A stretch of DNA of 64,000 bases from Sclerodactyla briareus (taxonomy: Eukaryota > Echinodermata > Holothuroidea > Dendrochirotida > Sclerodactylidae): positions 186,001-250,000 of the forward strand of contig JAODTK010002998.1 of NCBI GenBank assembly GCA_026419785.1, written 5' to 3'. Both the position numbers and the translations under genes were made by a program. This document shows positions 34,603 to 46,974 of this stretch, piece after piece; positions within the stretch are counted from its first letter, which is position 1, and each line of letters begins with the position of its first letter. The notes under the pieces were generated by a model. The model was not told the DNA's origin, did no database searches, and was given only the letters and a program-made list of their open reading frames with translations.

Positions 34603-37600
34603 CAAGTAGATATGCCAGATGTCTAAAGGAACACAACTGATAGTCACAGTCGAGCAACTGAAAGATCATTATTTTTGCCTATGGAAGCATCCTATAAACG
34701 TCTATGTATGGCCCTGCCAGTGGTCACCATAGATGCAAGAAAGTGAGCTATTTAATATGCTAACTAAGTAATTTATCTCATAGAAGCCAGGCCTCGACAA
34801 AAAAATCTACTACTCGTCAAATAGCGTAGTGTTAACATAAAAATGGCTCGCCAATTTGCAAAAATCAACTCGCCATATTCTCAAAGCGCGATGTTAAAAG
34901 ACATTACCAAAGCCCATCGTTACTCCAAATACTAATGGAAAGGCCTAGCAGGCATGAAATGATATAGACAGATGAGTGTATTTTCAACTCCCATCAAATT
35001 ATTTGTGCTTCCGAGTTTCATCTTTTGCCAGGGTAGGAAACATTTTTCATTTCGGGTGCTATTGTTTAAAAAAAATAGGAACCCCTCAATCCCATTTTCG
35101 GGTGTGTGTACTTTGGGATAGTTTCGGTTGCTATTGCATAACCATGAAAAGTGGCAGGGTCCCAACATGCATTGCTAAGCCAGCGAGGAGTTAGCTACAA
35201 TACGCACACACTGTTTGTGTTCAACAGCATTGCAACATTTTTCCAAACTATATTGCGGCAGTAGTGGATTTTTTCACCACAAAACGCTCCATTTTGGCTG
35301 CAGGGCATGTTATAGATTGTTGGAAGGTCGATACTCAGTCACAAGGCCGCGAAATGGTAAATTCGCGGTAGCCAACTTGCAGTTACTGCGCGCAGCACTT
35401 GGCAAAGATAGAAATGAATGCCACCTCCCATTATCGGCTAGTTTATCCGGTCTTTTCCAGTTTGTATTTCTTGCGTCAGGTTTTAGCATTGTGACTTTGT
35501 ACACGCTCCGATTTCGCGAAAATTGATCAAACCGTATCAGCCGTATCTACTCAGGCTTTGAATTCAATCATAACTGAAAAAACAAGTTGGTCACATGGAT
35601 GGAAGAGCACATGTTTCACACAGTCAGAAGTCGGAACAAACACTGGTATTCGTGAATGTATAATGGAAAGGCTGCCGGCCCTGCATGCATTGTACTGTAC
35701 GTACACACAAGCGAAGAGTATAGGCTATGGGTATGGTGTTCCTGTGCTCTGTATACGAGGTTTTATAATAACGTAACAGAGGGCGGACGTGGTAGTATAC
35801 AGCGGCAAAATAAATGGGAATTTACTCCCCCAGGCAAAAGCCTTCATAAGCGGCAATGACCAGGAGGACAGTAAATTACACTTAGAAACTATGTCCCCGG
35901 TGGGTGGTGGAACAAGGAGCTGTTTTCCAGGACCAGGAGCCAGTTGTTAAAATTATGTTATGAATTGAGCTTGTATGATGCGGTTTGTTAGTACGAGTAT
36001 GTATGTCAAAACAGAAACATTCACATTGCTCAAGTGTTATTGTTACTATAATGACAGTAAATCCCGATGAAGAAAGCACTGAGCGTAGGCCTACCAGTTG
36101 TAACTACCAAGTTATGCACCACTGACATTAGCTCAATGTGCCGCCCTATTTTTATGCAGGCCACTTGATGAATAGATGAATGAAAGTGTTTTGTTTCTCT
36201 CTTTTGATTTACTCATGGTGTTCCCCCACCCCCCCCCATGGCCCAATCCCTCCCCACCCCCTCGGCAGCCCTCAAAGTACATAAAACTAGATCAGGCCTA
36301 CAATAATCAAACAGAGTGGATAAGGTAAGAAGAAAGAAAGTCCCCAAACCCCAAAGAGCCAACATATTATTGACCGTCTTCAATCCTCAGCCAGTATTTG
36401 CTATATTATGTTCAACTCTCTATTTTTGTGGTGCAGTTATTGCACGGCTCAGGGAATATTTCCCCCAAATAGACCTGGCGCCATGCCTGGGAGAAAACAG
36501 ATAACCTGTGAAAAACACTAAGTGATCGGTGGTGGGGAATTTACTACGAAACTTTCTCAATTGAAAACAGGTTCACACTGCGCAGTAGTGATACCTAACA
36601 AGAAGTAGTACATGTATCTAGTGCCAGTGTGACTCACATTCACCAACCACTGTATATAGGACTGTAGGTTGCTATGTGGCACGGCACATAGTGGTTCAAA
36701 AAAACAAAAATATATCATGGTATTTGCGGACTGGAAAAGAGGAAATCTACTTTCTCTATTCACAGGGCATGATGCAGATCAATTTATTCTGTTTCTGACG
36801 TGAAAACGTTTCAGTTATCTTGTCATGAGTATAATGTCATAAAAGATTGGATTGTCGTCATCAATCAAAAGAAATCTGGTTTGTAAGCCAAATATCAATG
36901 CACCCAATTTAAGTAAATTGAAACCAAATAGTATAATTCACGCATTTTTTCCGTCCAAATCCGAGGATGTAAGAATAAGGTAGAAAAAACTATTGCTTCA
37001 ATTTACAATAAGCCCCCCTTACGAGATTTTGTCGTGAAGTCATGCAAAATCGCCGTCGCTTGTTCGCTGGACGCTGCGACGACAATCCATCTTTAAACAT
37101 GTTTGAAGCTGGGAGTAGTGAACAGGATTTATAGTCGATCGAAAATGTGAGGTTTGAAAAAAACGTATCCTAATTACACACTGATGCATATGCCAAACGT
37201 AACATTAGGCTATAAATAGCAATCGTCGAAATTTGTGCTTATAATTTCCTTTGATTCTAGTGTCTTTAGTATTTGGTTTGGCAAAAAACACCTTCAATCC
37301 TGCCTCATACCTTGTTTGTGGAAAATTCCATTAAGGGATGTGTGTCGGCAGATTATACTTCAATAGTTAGGCTAATATCTCTATATCTGAAAAAAATTCC
37401 AGCAAAATTCAGGTTTTGCTGTCAATCGCGGCGCGCGCCGAATACAATACAGTTCGCCATGCAGTAGTTTTTGGAAATTTGGTGGTTGCTGGGGCCTCAC
37501 GGCACTGGCGCTGAACAAATTATTCTTTTTCCCTCCAACTGGAAGATGATCGACTTGTATTTGGAATAATTATTCAAAAACACATATAATGCAACCTTCC

Positions 37601-37981
37601 TCCGTGCGCATGCAAATTTTCCTGGTTGAACTATCATCAGAGATATTATGTTTATATTGTGAGTGGAACGGATACAGTATATACGGGCCATTGATCGCGC
37701 ACATCGTGCATGATTGTTCATGCTACGATCGATGTCAGCATAGTTTCTGATGCATTGTGACTGCTGTATCAATGAAAAAAACTTCAGGCTGCCCTGATAC
37801 GGAAATCCGAGGAAGTAGATTATTAACGATTGAGAGTAATTTATTAGTGTGCTTATTCCGATCATTCGACGGGCGCGTTGACGAAAAAAGGTGTCGTCTT
37901 GGCATGCAAGAAAGGAGCATACCAGACGCAAAATTACCAGAAACATCGTGTAAAAATCGGCCTGGCGCCCCCGGTTAGGGA

Positions 37982-38015
37982 AAGCCTTGTCCCCCGCGCG
38001 CGGGGCACAAGGCTT
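37982..38015. other. 34-bp perfect-centre palindrome
   Basis: AAGCCTTGTCCCCCGCG (37982-37998) and CGCGGGGCACAAGGCTT (37999-38015) are reverse complements with one mismatch and no loop. It lies inside the hAT-like element next to another GC-rich stretch (GGCCTGGCGCCCCCGG). Its role is unknown. Confidence 0.8.
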
Positions 38016-38259
38016 CATCACGTACGTACATTGTGTCGCATAGGGTTTTCGAGTGAAAATGAATTCGATACGGAAGAATGGAGTACAGCCAATTGAGACA
38101 AAAACAGCTCCAGAGATTTAGTTCCACGAATATTTGGGCTCTTGGGCAGTTCCATTTTATGGATGTTGGTGCGCGATATTTACGGGTGCGATTTCGCTCA
38201 ATATGTCACTGAATTTTCGCACCCCTCTATTCGATTTCAGGTGCTGGTTTGGACCTTTC

Positions 38260-38284
38260 GGGTGCGGAATCGCACTCCGCACCC
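38260..38284. other. Short hairpin GGGTGCGGA / TCCGCACCC
   Basis: Nine-base arms (38260-38268 and 38276-38284) surround a 7-base loop. Related GGGTGC and GCACCCC words cluster at 38185-38290. Similar GGGTGCTATTG words occur near 35060 towards the other end of the hAT-like element, so they may be subterminal repeats. Confidence 0.55.
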
Positions 38285-39204
38285 CTGTTTTTCCGATGCT
38301 GCTTCTTGCGCAAAGTAAAAAATTATTGACCAGCGGCGGTACCGTGCTATGATACACTTGTGCTGTAGCTGTAACGTTATTATTAGCCAGGCTGACGTAG
38401 AGTACCCCCTGCACCGAAACAAACCGTGCGCAGTCGCTGCGAAGCATGTTTGTAGTTTTTCACACCGGAATTTTAACGGACAAAATGAGAAAAATATTCA
38501 GAAAAACCAATGAATAATCACCACAAAAGTACAAATACATGGAAAACTTTCTATCTTCCATACGTACGCACGGCCGGCTGACCCACACAAACTCCTTGCT
38601 AGTGCAATCACCAGAAAGCTCTAATGTAACTAGGATTATTTTAGCAAGAAAACTGAAACAAGGCAAGATCTAAATTAGCCATAAATGCCTCCAAATCATT
38701 GCTAAACGTTCATATATAATCGCTTTATCTACCAATTATCCAATTAATCATGCTCATTCATTTATAGATTTGTAGGCCAACGCGAAAACTATTGCGTATC
38801 ATTTTATCGAAGATTGCAAATAAATAAGGTCAATCGTCGCAGAGTCAATGAGAAATTCCCATAGACATTAATTGTGTGTGATAGAAAGTTCGTCGTTCGC
38901 TGTGTCGATCGAAGTCAATAAAAGTAGCTGACTAGGTATTGTTGTGTAGTGCACTGTACATTATCAGTGACGAGAGTGCAATGAATAACAGCAGGTGCAG
39001 AGCTCGTGTTCCAACTAGGAACAGGGCTATATTATAAAAGTAGTGCACAGCATTGGGTGATGAGCTAGCATCGTAGGCTTTGCCATGCAGTTTTGTTATA
39101 GGTACACTAGAGCTGCGCTGGATCAACTCGCCAAGGCAAAACTGGCATAATTTTAACTCGCATTTTGCAAGTGGCGAGCGGAAATGTCGAGGCCTGATAG
39201 AAGC

Positions 39205-40612
39205 TGACATTTTCAATTGATATCTTTCAAAGCGAACGCTGCCTATAAAGTGGGCTAAGAATTAGATTAGAGTGAAGCTTCACAAAAAAACTTCACAGGT
39301 GAAAGCATACTTTCGGGGGCTGACATCAGAGTCAACGGACAACGTATAGATCAGGCAAGACACCTGGAGGCTGGGCATTAAGTTATAGTCAAAATATTAA
39401 TTGAAGGAAGAGAGTGAGTTTTCCTCCAATGCTACACCATTGTTGATATTAAAGAATTTTCCCTTTGTCCCCACAGGCCTGCCATGTTGGACAGGAAACC
39501 AGGGATAATTACATAATTGAGCAATTTGGGATGATTTGTGCGAGTATGAGTAGTTAGATAATACTGAGGCGAGCTTCAAGATCAAACTATCAAGGTAAAT
39601 CAACCTAGTAAATTGATGTATGTCTGTCAGAAAAGCCTTGACTACACCATCGGAAGAGACTTGATTAAACCATCCTCGCCTAAACTTTCTTTTCAGGACT
39701 GATTTGGTAAACTCAGCAAAAACAGATGCTGGGAGAGCTAAAGGCTACAGGGCGGAATTGCAAAGTGTACCCCAATATCCGAAGAGTCATTTGTAGTGAA
39801 GTTTGATCACCAAAATGCACTTGAGAAGAATACAATATGGGGTAGGACAGATTTCCCCAATAATTATATAATTGTAATTTTTCGAGGAAGGAGCAGTTGC
39901 GTCCATGATAAACGTCAATGAAATGTCTACAAAACTTTTTGTTGGTAGCCCCAATTAAGGAATGCAGACAAGGCGATTGTCCCAGTGTCTCGTCTGGTAC
40001 GCGATCCAGTGTTTCCCAGCTATTAGTCACCATAGGACAATTACAAGGCATTAAGGAGTTTGCTTTAGATTTCTGTATTAGCATTCAACAAACAGCTACT
40101 AATCCAGCGGACCAAATTTAATTCACAGGATGATATGACCATGTCTACCAGAGGAGGATTAAGTTTGATGGACAATGTGACCTAACATTGCCTACAATTA
40201 TTGCAAAGTTTCAGAAACACCAATATATACTTGATTTCAGTGACATTTTCTAATTTGAAATACTCAGGGAGCAATAGTGGACTGCACTTAATATGTTTCA
40301 TGGAAACCAGCCAGATACTGTGAGAAGATTTGCCCAGTAGCACACATCGATAGCTAGTCCTTCGTTACATAACTTTTCACGCGAACATCATATTCTGGAA
40401 CACCCACATGCCTTTTCACACATTCCCAGTGCACCTCACAATATTTTTTTGTACACATTGGGGACTATCGGCGATTGAAGGCACACACTACCAAATAATC
40501 AAGCTTTGTGACCCCCCTGATTCGAACGACACCGCGAAGAAAAAAAACTTTGGAATTAAATATTATGGCAACTTAGGACTTAGACACATTGAATAGGGGC
40601 ATGCCCTCCCGG
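39205..40612. other. No recognisable gene
   Basis: Sequence beyond the hAT-like element is AT-rich. Frames of up to 123 codons (39713-40084, minus) match no known family. No shared repeats are obvious. Confidence 0.5.
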
Positions 40613-40830
40613 GGGACCTTAACTCTATGTTAAAAATGTTGGGCGGGCTTAAGCCGCCATACCCACAGCAGGTTTCATGAAAATATGGCAAACTTTTGAA
40701 TTAGGCCCCCTCCAAAGTGACCTTAAATCTGTGTTAAAAATGTCGGGGGCTAAGCCACCATACCACAGGGTTTCATGAAAATAATGGCGCAAAACTTTGA
40801 AAATTAGGGCCAAATTATTCAATTAGACAG
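40613..40830 (+). repeat. Two tandem units of 104 bp with GGCGG...CCGCC motif
   Basis: GACCTTAACTCTATGTTAAA (40615) and GACCTTAAATCTGTGTTAAA (40718) start two units. Each continues AATGTYGGGCGGGCTTAAGCC and then CATACC, CACAGGGTTTCATGAAAAT and AAACTTTTGAA-like words. The GGCGGGCTTAAGCCGCC core is nearly palindromic and recurs as GGGCGGGTTAAAACCGCC at 23063-23080. Confidence 0.75.
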
Positions 40831-40962
40831 GTGAAGACCTCAGTGACCTGATCGCGTTTTGAAAGCTTCGAGAAAACCAAAACAGGTTAAACTATACCCC
40901 ACCAAGGTTCATGTGACAGTACAAGTATCTGAAACTATACCCCTACTTGGTGGTATAGTAGT

Positions 40963-41295
40963 ATGATTGCCATTATTAATTATAATAATAATAATAATTG
41001 TAATATTGATCTAGCGCCAATAATCACAAAGGTAGTACCCCAATTGCGCTTCACAGAAAGAAGAAAACGAAAAAAGTGCCAAAAGAACGATTTAGAAGAT
41101 TTAGAGATAAAAACAGCAGTCAGGAGTGAGAGAAAAGAGAAACGAAAAAAGGAAGCCACCAAGCTTACAAGTGTGAAAAGGCCCCCTCCTCCTAAGAAGA
41201 AAAGTTTTATTTTAAGCCTAGATTTGAAAACATTAACACTATCCGCTGACCTTAGAAATAGGAAGGCCATTGAATATAAACGAGCAGCAGCATGA
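40963..41295 (+). other. Lysine-rich 110-codon frame, unknown
   Basis: The frame begins in an ATT/AAT simple repeat (40978-41000) and then encodes a strongly basic stretch (about residues 28-75, KRKKCQKN and KEKRKKEATKL) and PPPPKKK. Composition alone could keep it open. It resembles no domain. I list it as the longest plus frame of this stretch that is not in a satellite, not as a gene. Confidence 0.2.
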
Positions 41296-41904
41296 GAAAA
41301 AGATTATTTCAACACAGCTGGCAAGGTTCACAGGAGGTGACCGCAGTTAGAAAGCTGTGTAGAGGAAACGAAGAGAGAACGGCCACGGATATATATGGTC
41401 AATTCGTCGCTAATATACTCCGGACAGTTATTGACGTTGTGGGAATCTGCTTTACAGCAAAGAGCAACAATGTGAATTCGATTCTCTATTAATAGGGAGG
41501 CAGTGCAAGTCCTGAAGTCGGGCTGATTATAGTTGAATTTCAGTGCCACAAGTTGATAACGCGCGCCGCAGAATTTTGGTACAGTTGCAAGGTTTAAATG
41601 TGGGACTATCGGGAACACCGAACAGGGAAGGCTTTATTTACCATAATCCACCCGAGATGAGATGGACGCATGGCCAGATATTCTGTAGCAGACTCACAAG
41701 GAAAATTTCCTAAATGGCCCACTGTCCTTACGATGATAGTTTTTGCAGATTGGCCCATAAGAAGAAATGGTGCTACTTCTTCCTATTCAGTTGAGATCAA
41801 AAGTAAAAACACACAGGTTCTTATACAGAAGAAACAGAGGGCAAGTGAAGAGAGTGATGGCGAGGGTATCACCAATTTGATTTTTAGGAATTAGATCAGA
41901 ATGG

Positions 41905-42420
41905 GCATATACCTGGAGGAAAACAAAATCGCTGTCGTTTTTTTGCGTCATTGAGCTAAAGTTTGTTTTGATACGAATGAAGGATTTCCTAATATACTTC
42001 AATGCCACAACTCAAAGTTTACCTGCGGTCTCAGGGCGTCATGAGTTCATTAGGATTTGAAAACTAAACATAACAGTGTGTGTCATCTGCATATATTGAA
42101 ATGGAACTTTAATTCATCGTGATGGACAGCAGATGTCACCTCAAAGGCTTTATATATAGATTGAACAATGCGGTCCCAATACATATCCCTGTGGAACACC
42201 ATACCGAAAGAGCGACGTTACGGGAGGATGCGCCATCACCATGAGAGTGACACCAGTGAGTCCTGTACTCAACGTAAAGAGAAAAGAACAGTTCCAAGGT
42301 AACACCAAAAACCCCCCGTTAGGGCTGCCCTAATCTTTTAAAACGATGTGATCTAGGTATATCGAATGCTGCTTGAGGAAGAATCAAGCAGCACCACATT
42401 GACGGGTTGTCAAAAAGAAG
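41905..42420 (-). mobile_element. L2/Rex1-like LINE reverse transcriptase fragment
   Basis: Read on the minus strand, from high to low coordinates, I see VVLLDSSS with a frameshift before AFD (about 42400-42360), then YGVPQGYVLGP (about 42205-42170), the catalytic SIYADDTHCYV (about 42100-42070), and SFIRIKTNFSSMTQKNDSDF (about 41985-41920), which matches the usual region after the YADD box. The order and spacing are those of an L2/Rex1-type RT. Frameshifts between motifs make it a pseudogene. It is distinct from the CR1 copies, which have FADD. Confidence 0.75.
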
Positions 42421-42814
42421 TTTAGGTAGGGATCTCTCTTCCACTGAGGAGAGGAGAGACAACAGAATTCTGTGGAATGGCCTCTGACCTATAGGCAGAT
42501 ATTGGTTGTTGTAGTCGGTAAATGAAAATTAGTGCTAAGGTTCAGTGAGGCTGTTTTGAACAACCCTCTAAGAATCTCGAGAGGAACCGGTTAAATTTGG
42601 AAAAAATAGGACTGGTTGTTGTTGATTTTCCACACTGAACTTATTCTAATAGAATGGTTTTTCACAACAGGAGTGACTTGAGCGTGTTTGAGACTAGGAG
42701 AAACAAACCCCTGGCATGCTGGTCCAATGTCATCCATATCACCATACCATCGCTAGTAAGTTTGTTTGCAGCAAGGAAAAGGTCCATATAGGCAAGTAGT
42801 TTTAGTTTTTTCTA
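42421..42814. other. No recognisable gene; possibly upstream LINE sequence
   Basis: This stretch would be N-terminal to the RT fragment on the minus strand, but I could read no further conserved motif. Confidence 0.4.
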
Positions 42815-43480
42815 CCTTGAATGACCTTTGATGACGGTGGTTTTTTATGAAAAAAAGGATTGCCTCGACTGGATGACTAAGCCCCAAGCAGCATTATTGC
42901 AATGAAGAAAACACACACCCTATGATATTGCCGAAGAAAGGTATAAAAACCGAGGCTTTGATCCCCTTTTTTACTGGCAGACAGGAAGTCAGATTGAGGC
43001 GGGAGTTGGGGAGTGGTTTAGTCTAGGTTAGCACCACAGAGTCTATCAAAATATCAGTTATACACCAAATGACGTTTTTTTTTTTTTCTTTGCCCTATAA
43101 CTACTTCGAATAAGCACATTTTTATAGACTTTGACCTTGACCTTTTGTCATTTCAAATTCATTAGATGATGTTTTGATCCACATGATCCAGAAATGACAA
43201 TGAAAAACCTATACGAAAAACCCTAACTGCCACTAGTTCGATCATGATTGCCATTTGATCAGATGGTACCTTTGAGATCCCAAAAGGGCCACGGCAAATT
43301 TGATTGATTTGGCTTAAAAACATGGTAAAGGTCCACAATTGAGGGTCAAAGGTCCCCACACAGATGGAGTTCAAACGAGTGGATCACAATGGAGTACCAT
43401 CCTCAACCCGGCAGGACCATTTGATTCCCATGTTATGCCAAAAAACTAGTTTGGACCCGAAGTGACCTTTGATTGACCGT
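42815..43480 (+). repeat. Third member of the 605-bp repeat family
   Basis: The words TTGAATGACCTTTGATGACG, GCAGCATTATTGCAATGAA, ATATTGCCGAAGAAAGGTAT, CTTCGAATAAGCACATTTTT and TATGCCAAAAAACTAGTTTGG match the units at 23245-24345. A TTGACCTTGACCTTTTGTC phrase is at 43131. A T-run lies at 43077-43088. Confidence 0.65.
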
Positions 43481-43482
43481 AT

Positions 43483-43770
43483 TTTATGGCTGAAAATCTA
43501 ATCAGTGCATACCTATATCCCACATCTATGCGCCAGATCAAAGTCACCATAGCCCGGACGTCATCCGAATTTTGCTCATGAGCCTAAACAATAAATTACA
43601 TAAAATAGGCTAAGTACCTGACTTAATAGTGACTTGCCGTGCCCAAAATCTACATCAGATCGTGTTCACCCAACCCCCTGATGCTACTCCTGAAAATTGG
43701 TTGCAATTGCCACTTCAGTTCGAAAGATATACTGCTCCACCGAGAAAGTGCGACACACACACACACACAC
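43483..43770 (+). repeat. Family A dispersed repeat ending in (CA)n
   Basis: GAAAATCTAATCAGTGCATA, ATCTATGCGCCAGATCAAAG, CAGATCGTGTTCACCCAACC, GAAAGATATACTGCTCC and CGAGAAAGTGCG lead directly into (AC)n at 43753-43770. The same order and the same junction into (CA)n are found at 57040-57450 and, reversed, at 63415-63640. Confidence 0.8.
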
Positions 43771-46234
43771 AACATGTAACGACCGGCAAACGAGGACGGT
43801 ATGTGTTCAACCCCTATGCAAGCGAGGACAAAGTGTTTATGCTGTACACTATGGAACTGTGGACACACCTGCACCGTGACACACTAACATGTATTTTTAT
43901 ATATTAAACGGGGGACACACAAGGCCGACTATAGACACCCAATGGAGGATCTCGTTTATATGCACTGTTATGTTATTGCACACACCCTAGCCATATATTG
44001 AAACGAGGGACTTGTCCCCCATGAAGGTGTGTCTCGGTACACGGTGGAAAATAGACGAACGTCCTCGTTTCACACTGTAAAATGCACCCAAACACACACA
44101 CAACAAGACACACACACATCCGAAACACACGCCTAGTCGACCAAAGTCTCCTCCTGAATTTCATTTCAGGCGAGACAAAAAGCGGTCATCACATAGGTTC
44201 AGCATCAAGACCCAGGTCCTCTGAAGGGCCACTATGGCCAATCTACAGCAGGCCCAATCTGAATGATCTCCATGAATAAAAAACCGTGGGGGAATAGGTG
44301 ATAAAGCTACCGAGGTCCCAGGAAAAGCCCAGGTGCCTAGCTGGCTGCACCACTTTCATACCCAATTCATGCAGCCGGGCTCCAAAACTGGGTGCACCCG
44401 GCAGTTAATGTGCTTGGTATTGTACCATGCACCTCTGAAAAAAATAGAATCTGGTATGAAATCTTTAGCACCCATCTCAAATTAGGGTAGGTGACAAAAG
44501 TAAAATTACACCTAAATACTCATATATGGTATGTTCACTCCTAGATCTAGTATTACCATGACATGTCAATTTGGCCTCTTTTCCCTACTAGGACCCTTGA
44601 ATATTCTGAATCCGATGTATGACCATTTCATACACAGTGATTAGATATAGGGATTACCCACATCTCACTACACGTGGTTATTTAGTATTCTAATTGGAGA
44701 GCACTACACACACATTGGCAGCTACATTTATTCTAATTGGAGAGCCAAACAATTGATGCGAACGTGTTCATCAGAATATTGGTTCTCATAACTAGCACTT
44801 ATTTGAATGATGCTCATTTGTAAAGGCCAATGGTCAATGAACAGATTTGCTCAAATGGAGGAGGTATCAAGATACACGAGCTATTCGTGGTTCTGCATAT
44901 TGCCTTGTTTTTTCCCTTCAATTTAAGGAATTTATGACATCACAGAGGAACAATGCAAAAGCTGCATAGGCCAGGCACAGTAGTTGCTGCATTTTTCGCG
45001 CCATGTGAACGGAAAGGACCAAAAGAAAAGGTAGTCGCTTAAAAATGAATGAGATTATTCTTTAATATGTTGTGTTTATTCAAATCAATCTATGTTTGTT
45101 CGGTACAAGACATAGGTTTTACATTGACTTTGTATTATAGGAGACCTTTGCAGTAATCCGTGATGTCTCAAGGCACATTTTGCGATTTGCTTTATTGGTA
45201 CACTGGTATTGGCTCGAAATTCGGTGTGGGGCGTCGGCGGTCATGATGTATATGAAAAGAAGGATACAAGGTATTGTGTATATTTACATGACCATTGGCC
45301 TTCAAGGCCCATTGTTCATGTGGCCCATAAAATGAATCAGAGCAGAAATGAATGCATTTGCTCAAATCCATATAAAAGGAAAATCACATTCAACCAAAAA
45401 TGGGGGCCTCAATTTTTCGTCATACGAAAAACAGCCAAAAATCTGACAATATCTTTATTTTCAGCCTTTCATCCATTTTCACTGTTGCTTATATTCGACA
45501 CGCGAATAAGAGATCAGTTTAAAAAAAAAACGCAGGTAAGTTTCATTAGGGTTGAATTTCATTAGTACTGCTGCAAGCATTGGGGTGACAATACATTTTT
45601 ACTTTCTTAGTGAAAACAGTCTCCTTGATTTTTGAAATGAATCTTGAGACGACAAGAGGAAGATGCTCAACACAGGTTCTATTGTATAGACTTGAGGTGA
45701 ATAGATACATTACGTATACAGCTAAAAAATTGTCTTTCTTAATTTCGGTATTCTGCCAATTATGTGAATATGGGTGATCACCAGCTAGATGTTTTTGCTC
45801 TGGGATAGTGAACGTGGGTTCAATCAGCAGGAAGCTGGATTATCTGTAGGTACTCCACAATAATTAAAGCAGGCCACTACAGTGCACTATACAATGACAA
45901 AGCTCTTTGGCATTCGTATTCATGTATCTCCATGGCAATGGGCACTAACTAGAGTTGTCAAATATGCAGTGTACAACGATTTATGCATCAATGTTTAGTT
46001 TGGGATTTTCCCAGCATGAGAGAAACAAAAACTAGAACTTCAGTTAGCTCTCAAAAAGGTATGAACGAAACGTGCTAGCAGATAAACCACTGCATGTTAC
46101 ATATTTCTTCTTACATTTGAGCAGTGGGTGACAATCTCAATTCACATTTGCCAGTACGAGTGGTTGGCACTGTTTGTTTGAGCGTCGGCCTTCCACCTCG
46201 GGAAACGGGGGTCAATATCGAAGGGACTTAACAA
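43771..46234. other. No recognisable gene; CA-rich and short repeats
   Basis: (CA)-rich tracts lie at 44091-44120. ATTCTAATTGGAGAGC occurs twice (about 44676 and 44730). GCAGCCGGGCTCC-type words are near 44370. A plus frame of 118 codons (45209-45565) has no match. Unassigned. Confidence 0.5.
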
Positions 46235-46960
46235 GGCACCAATGGTGCTGTAGCTCAAACCGACAAATTTAACCAAGGAACGAATGTACAATTAGTGTTT
46301 TAAATGTTCAAGATCTTGAGGCCAAGGAGGCAGTATGAAGCAATGACTTATTGTGCCCCTGCTAACAGAGCTTTGACAATGACTTCATATGGCCAAAAAA
46401 TGTTCCCTTAGAGTCAATGAAACATGTTGCTCACTTAGGTCAACATGCCATCAAAGAATGCCCAATTGAGAAGAGAAAGCGGAAATTTCACACAAGGGCC
46501 TATTGTGCCCCCTTCAATGACCTTGACCTTGACCTTCAATAGATCACAAAAGTCAATTAACTGATTGGGCAATTTGGTCCAATATCCATCATAGAATGAC
46601 TGTTTTGCCTATTTCATCAGATTTACCTTTTCAATTCTAACGGCACTATATACTGTTGAATCCAAAATCTGCTAAACAAGCTGAAAAAAAGAGCACTCCA
46701 AAGAAGAACATTAGGACACAGTTTCAAGAAAACCTAATGTACTTGGAGGAGGAGATACATTTGGAAAAAGTTTATAGTAATGGCCTATAGTGCCCCTTAC
46801 CCGACCGTCACAAAGTCAAACATGTCTCGTGGGTCAATTACAATTTGTCCAAGCTTGGGCGACATCCGTCACAGAATCGGTTTGGGGGCAATTGATGACA
46901 CACTAGATAGATAGGCTGTAGGGACAAAGTGGATCCGCGGTAGACTATTCCTCGTTATAT
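46235..46960 (+). repeat. Family B dispersed repeat with triple TGACCT
   Basis: The words GGTGCTGTAGCTCAAACCG, GGCCAAGGAGGCAGT, a contiguous triple TGACCT at 46518-46535, AAGAAGAACATTAGGACACA and CTAGATAGATAGGCTG mark family B. The hairpin terminus is diverged here. Confidence 0.7.
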
Positions 46961-46974
46961 AAAGCCTCCGCACG

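Larger units (their letters stand above)
34788..39196. mobile_element. hAT-like DNA transposon, 4.4 kb, transposase not recognisable
   Basis: The ends are perfect 12-bp inverted repeats: CAGGCCTCGACA at 34788-34799 and TGTCGAGGCCTG at 39185-39196. They are flanked on both sides by the same 8 bp, ATAGAAGC (34780-34787 and 39197-39204). An 8-bp target duplication and termini starting CAG fit the hAT superfamily. Subterminal CTCGCCA words occur near both ends (left 34846 and 34870; right, reversed, 39126 and 39172). Inside I find no RNase H-like core, no BED finger and no hAT dimerisation motif. All frames are short (up to 174 codons at 37497-38021, minus). It is therefore a non-autonomous or decayed member, possibly with captured sequence. 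Confidence 0.8.

Noticed and set aside
33190..34669. Cysteine/valine/leucine-rich membrane protein genes on the minus strand
   Set aside because: They are the stop-free translation of a 31-bp minisatellite in several overlapping frames, with frame-breaking length variation.
41000..41300. Nuclear basic protein exon
   Set aside because: The lysine-rich stretch follows from A-rich composition and starts in an AAT simple repeat. No splice signals or domain.
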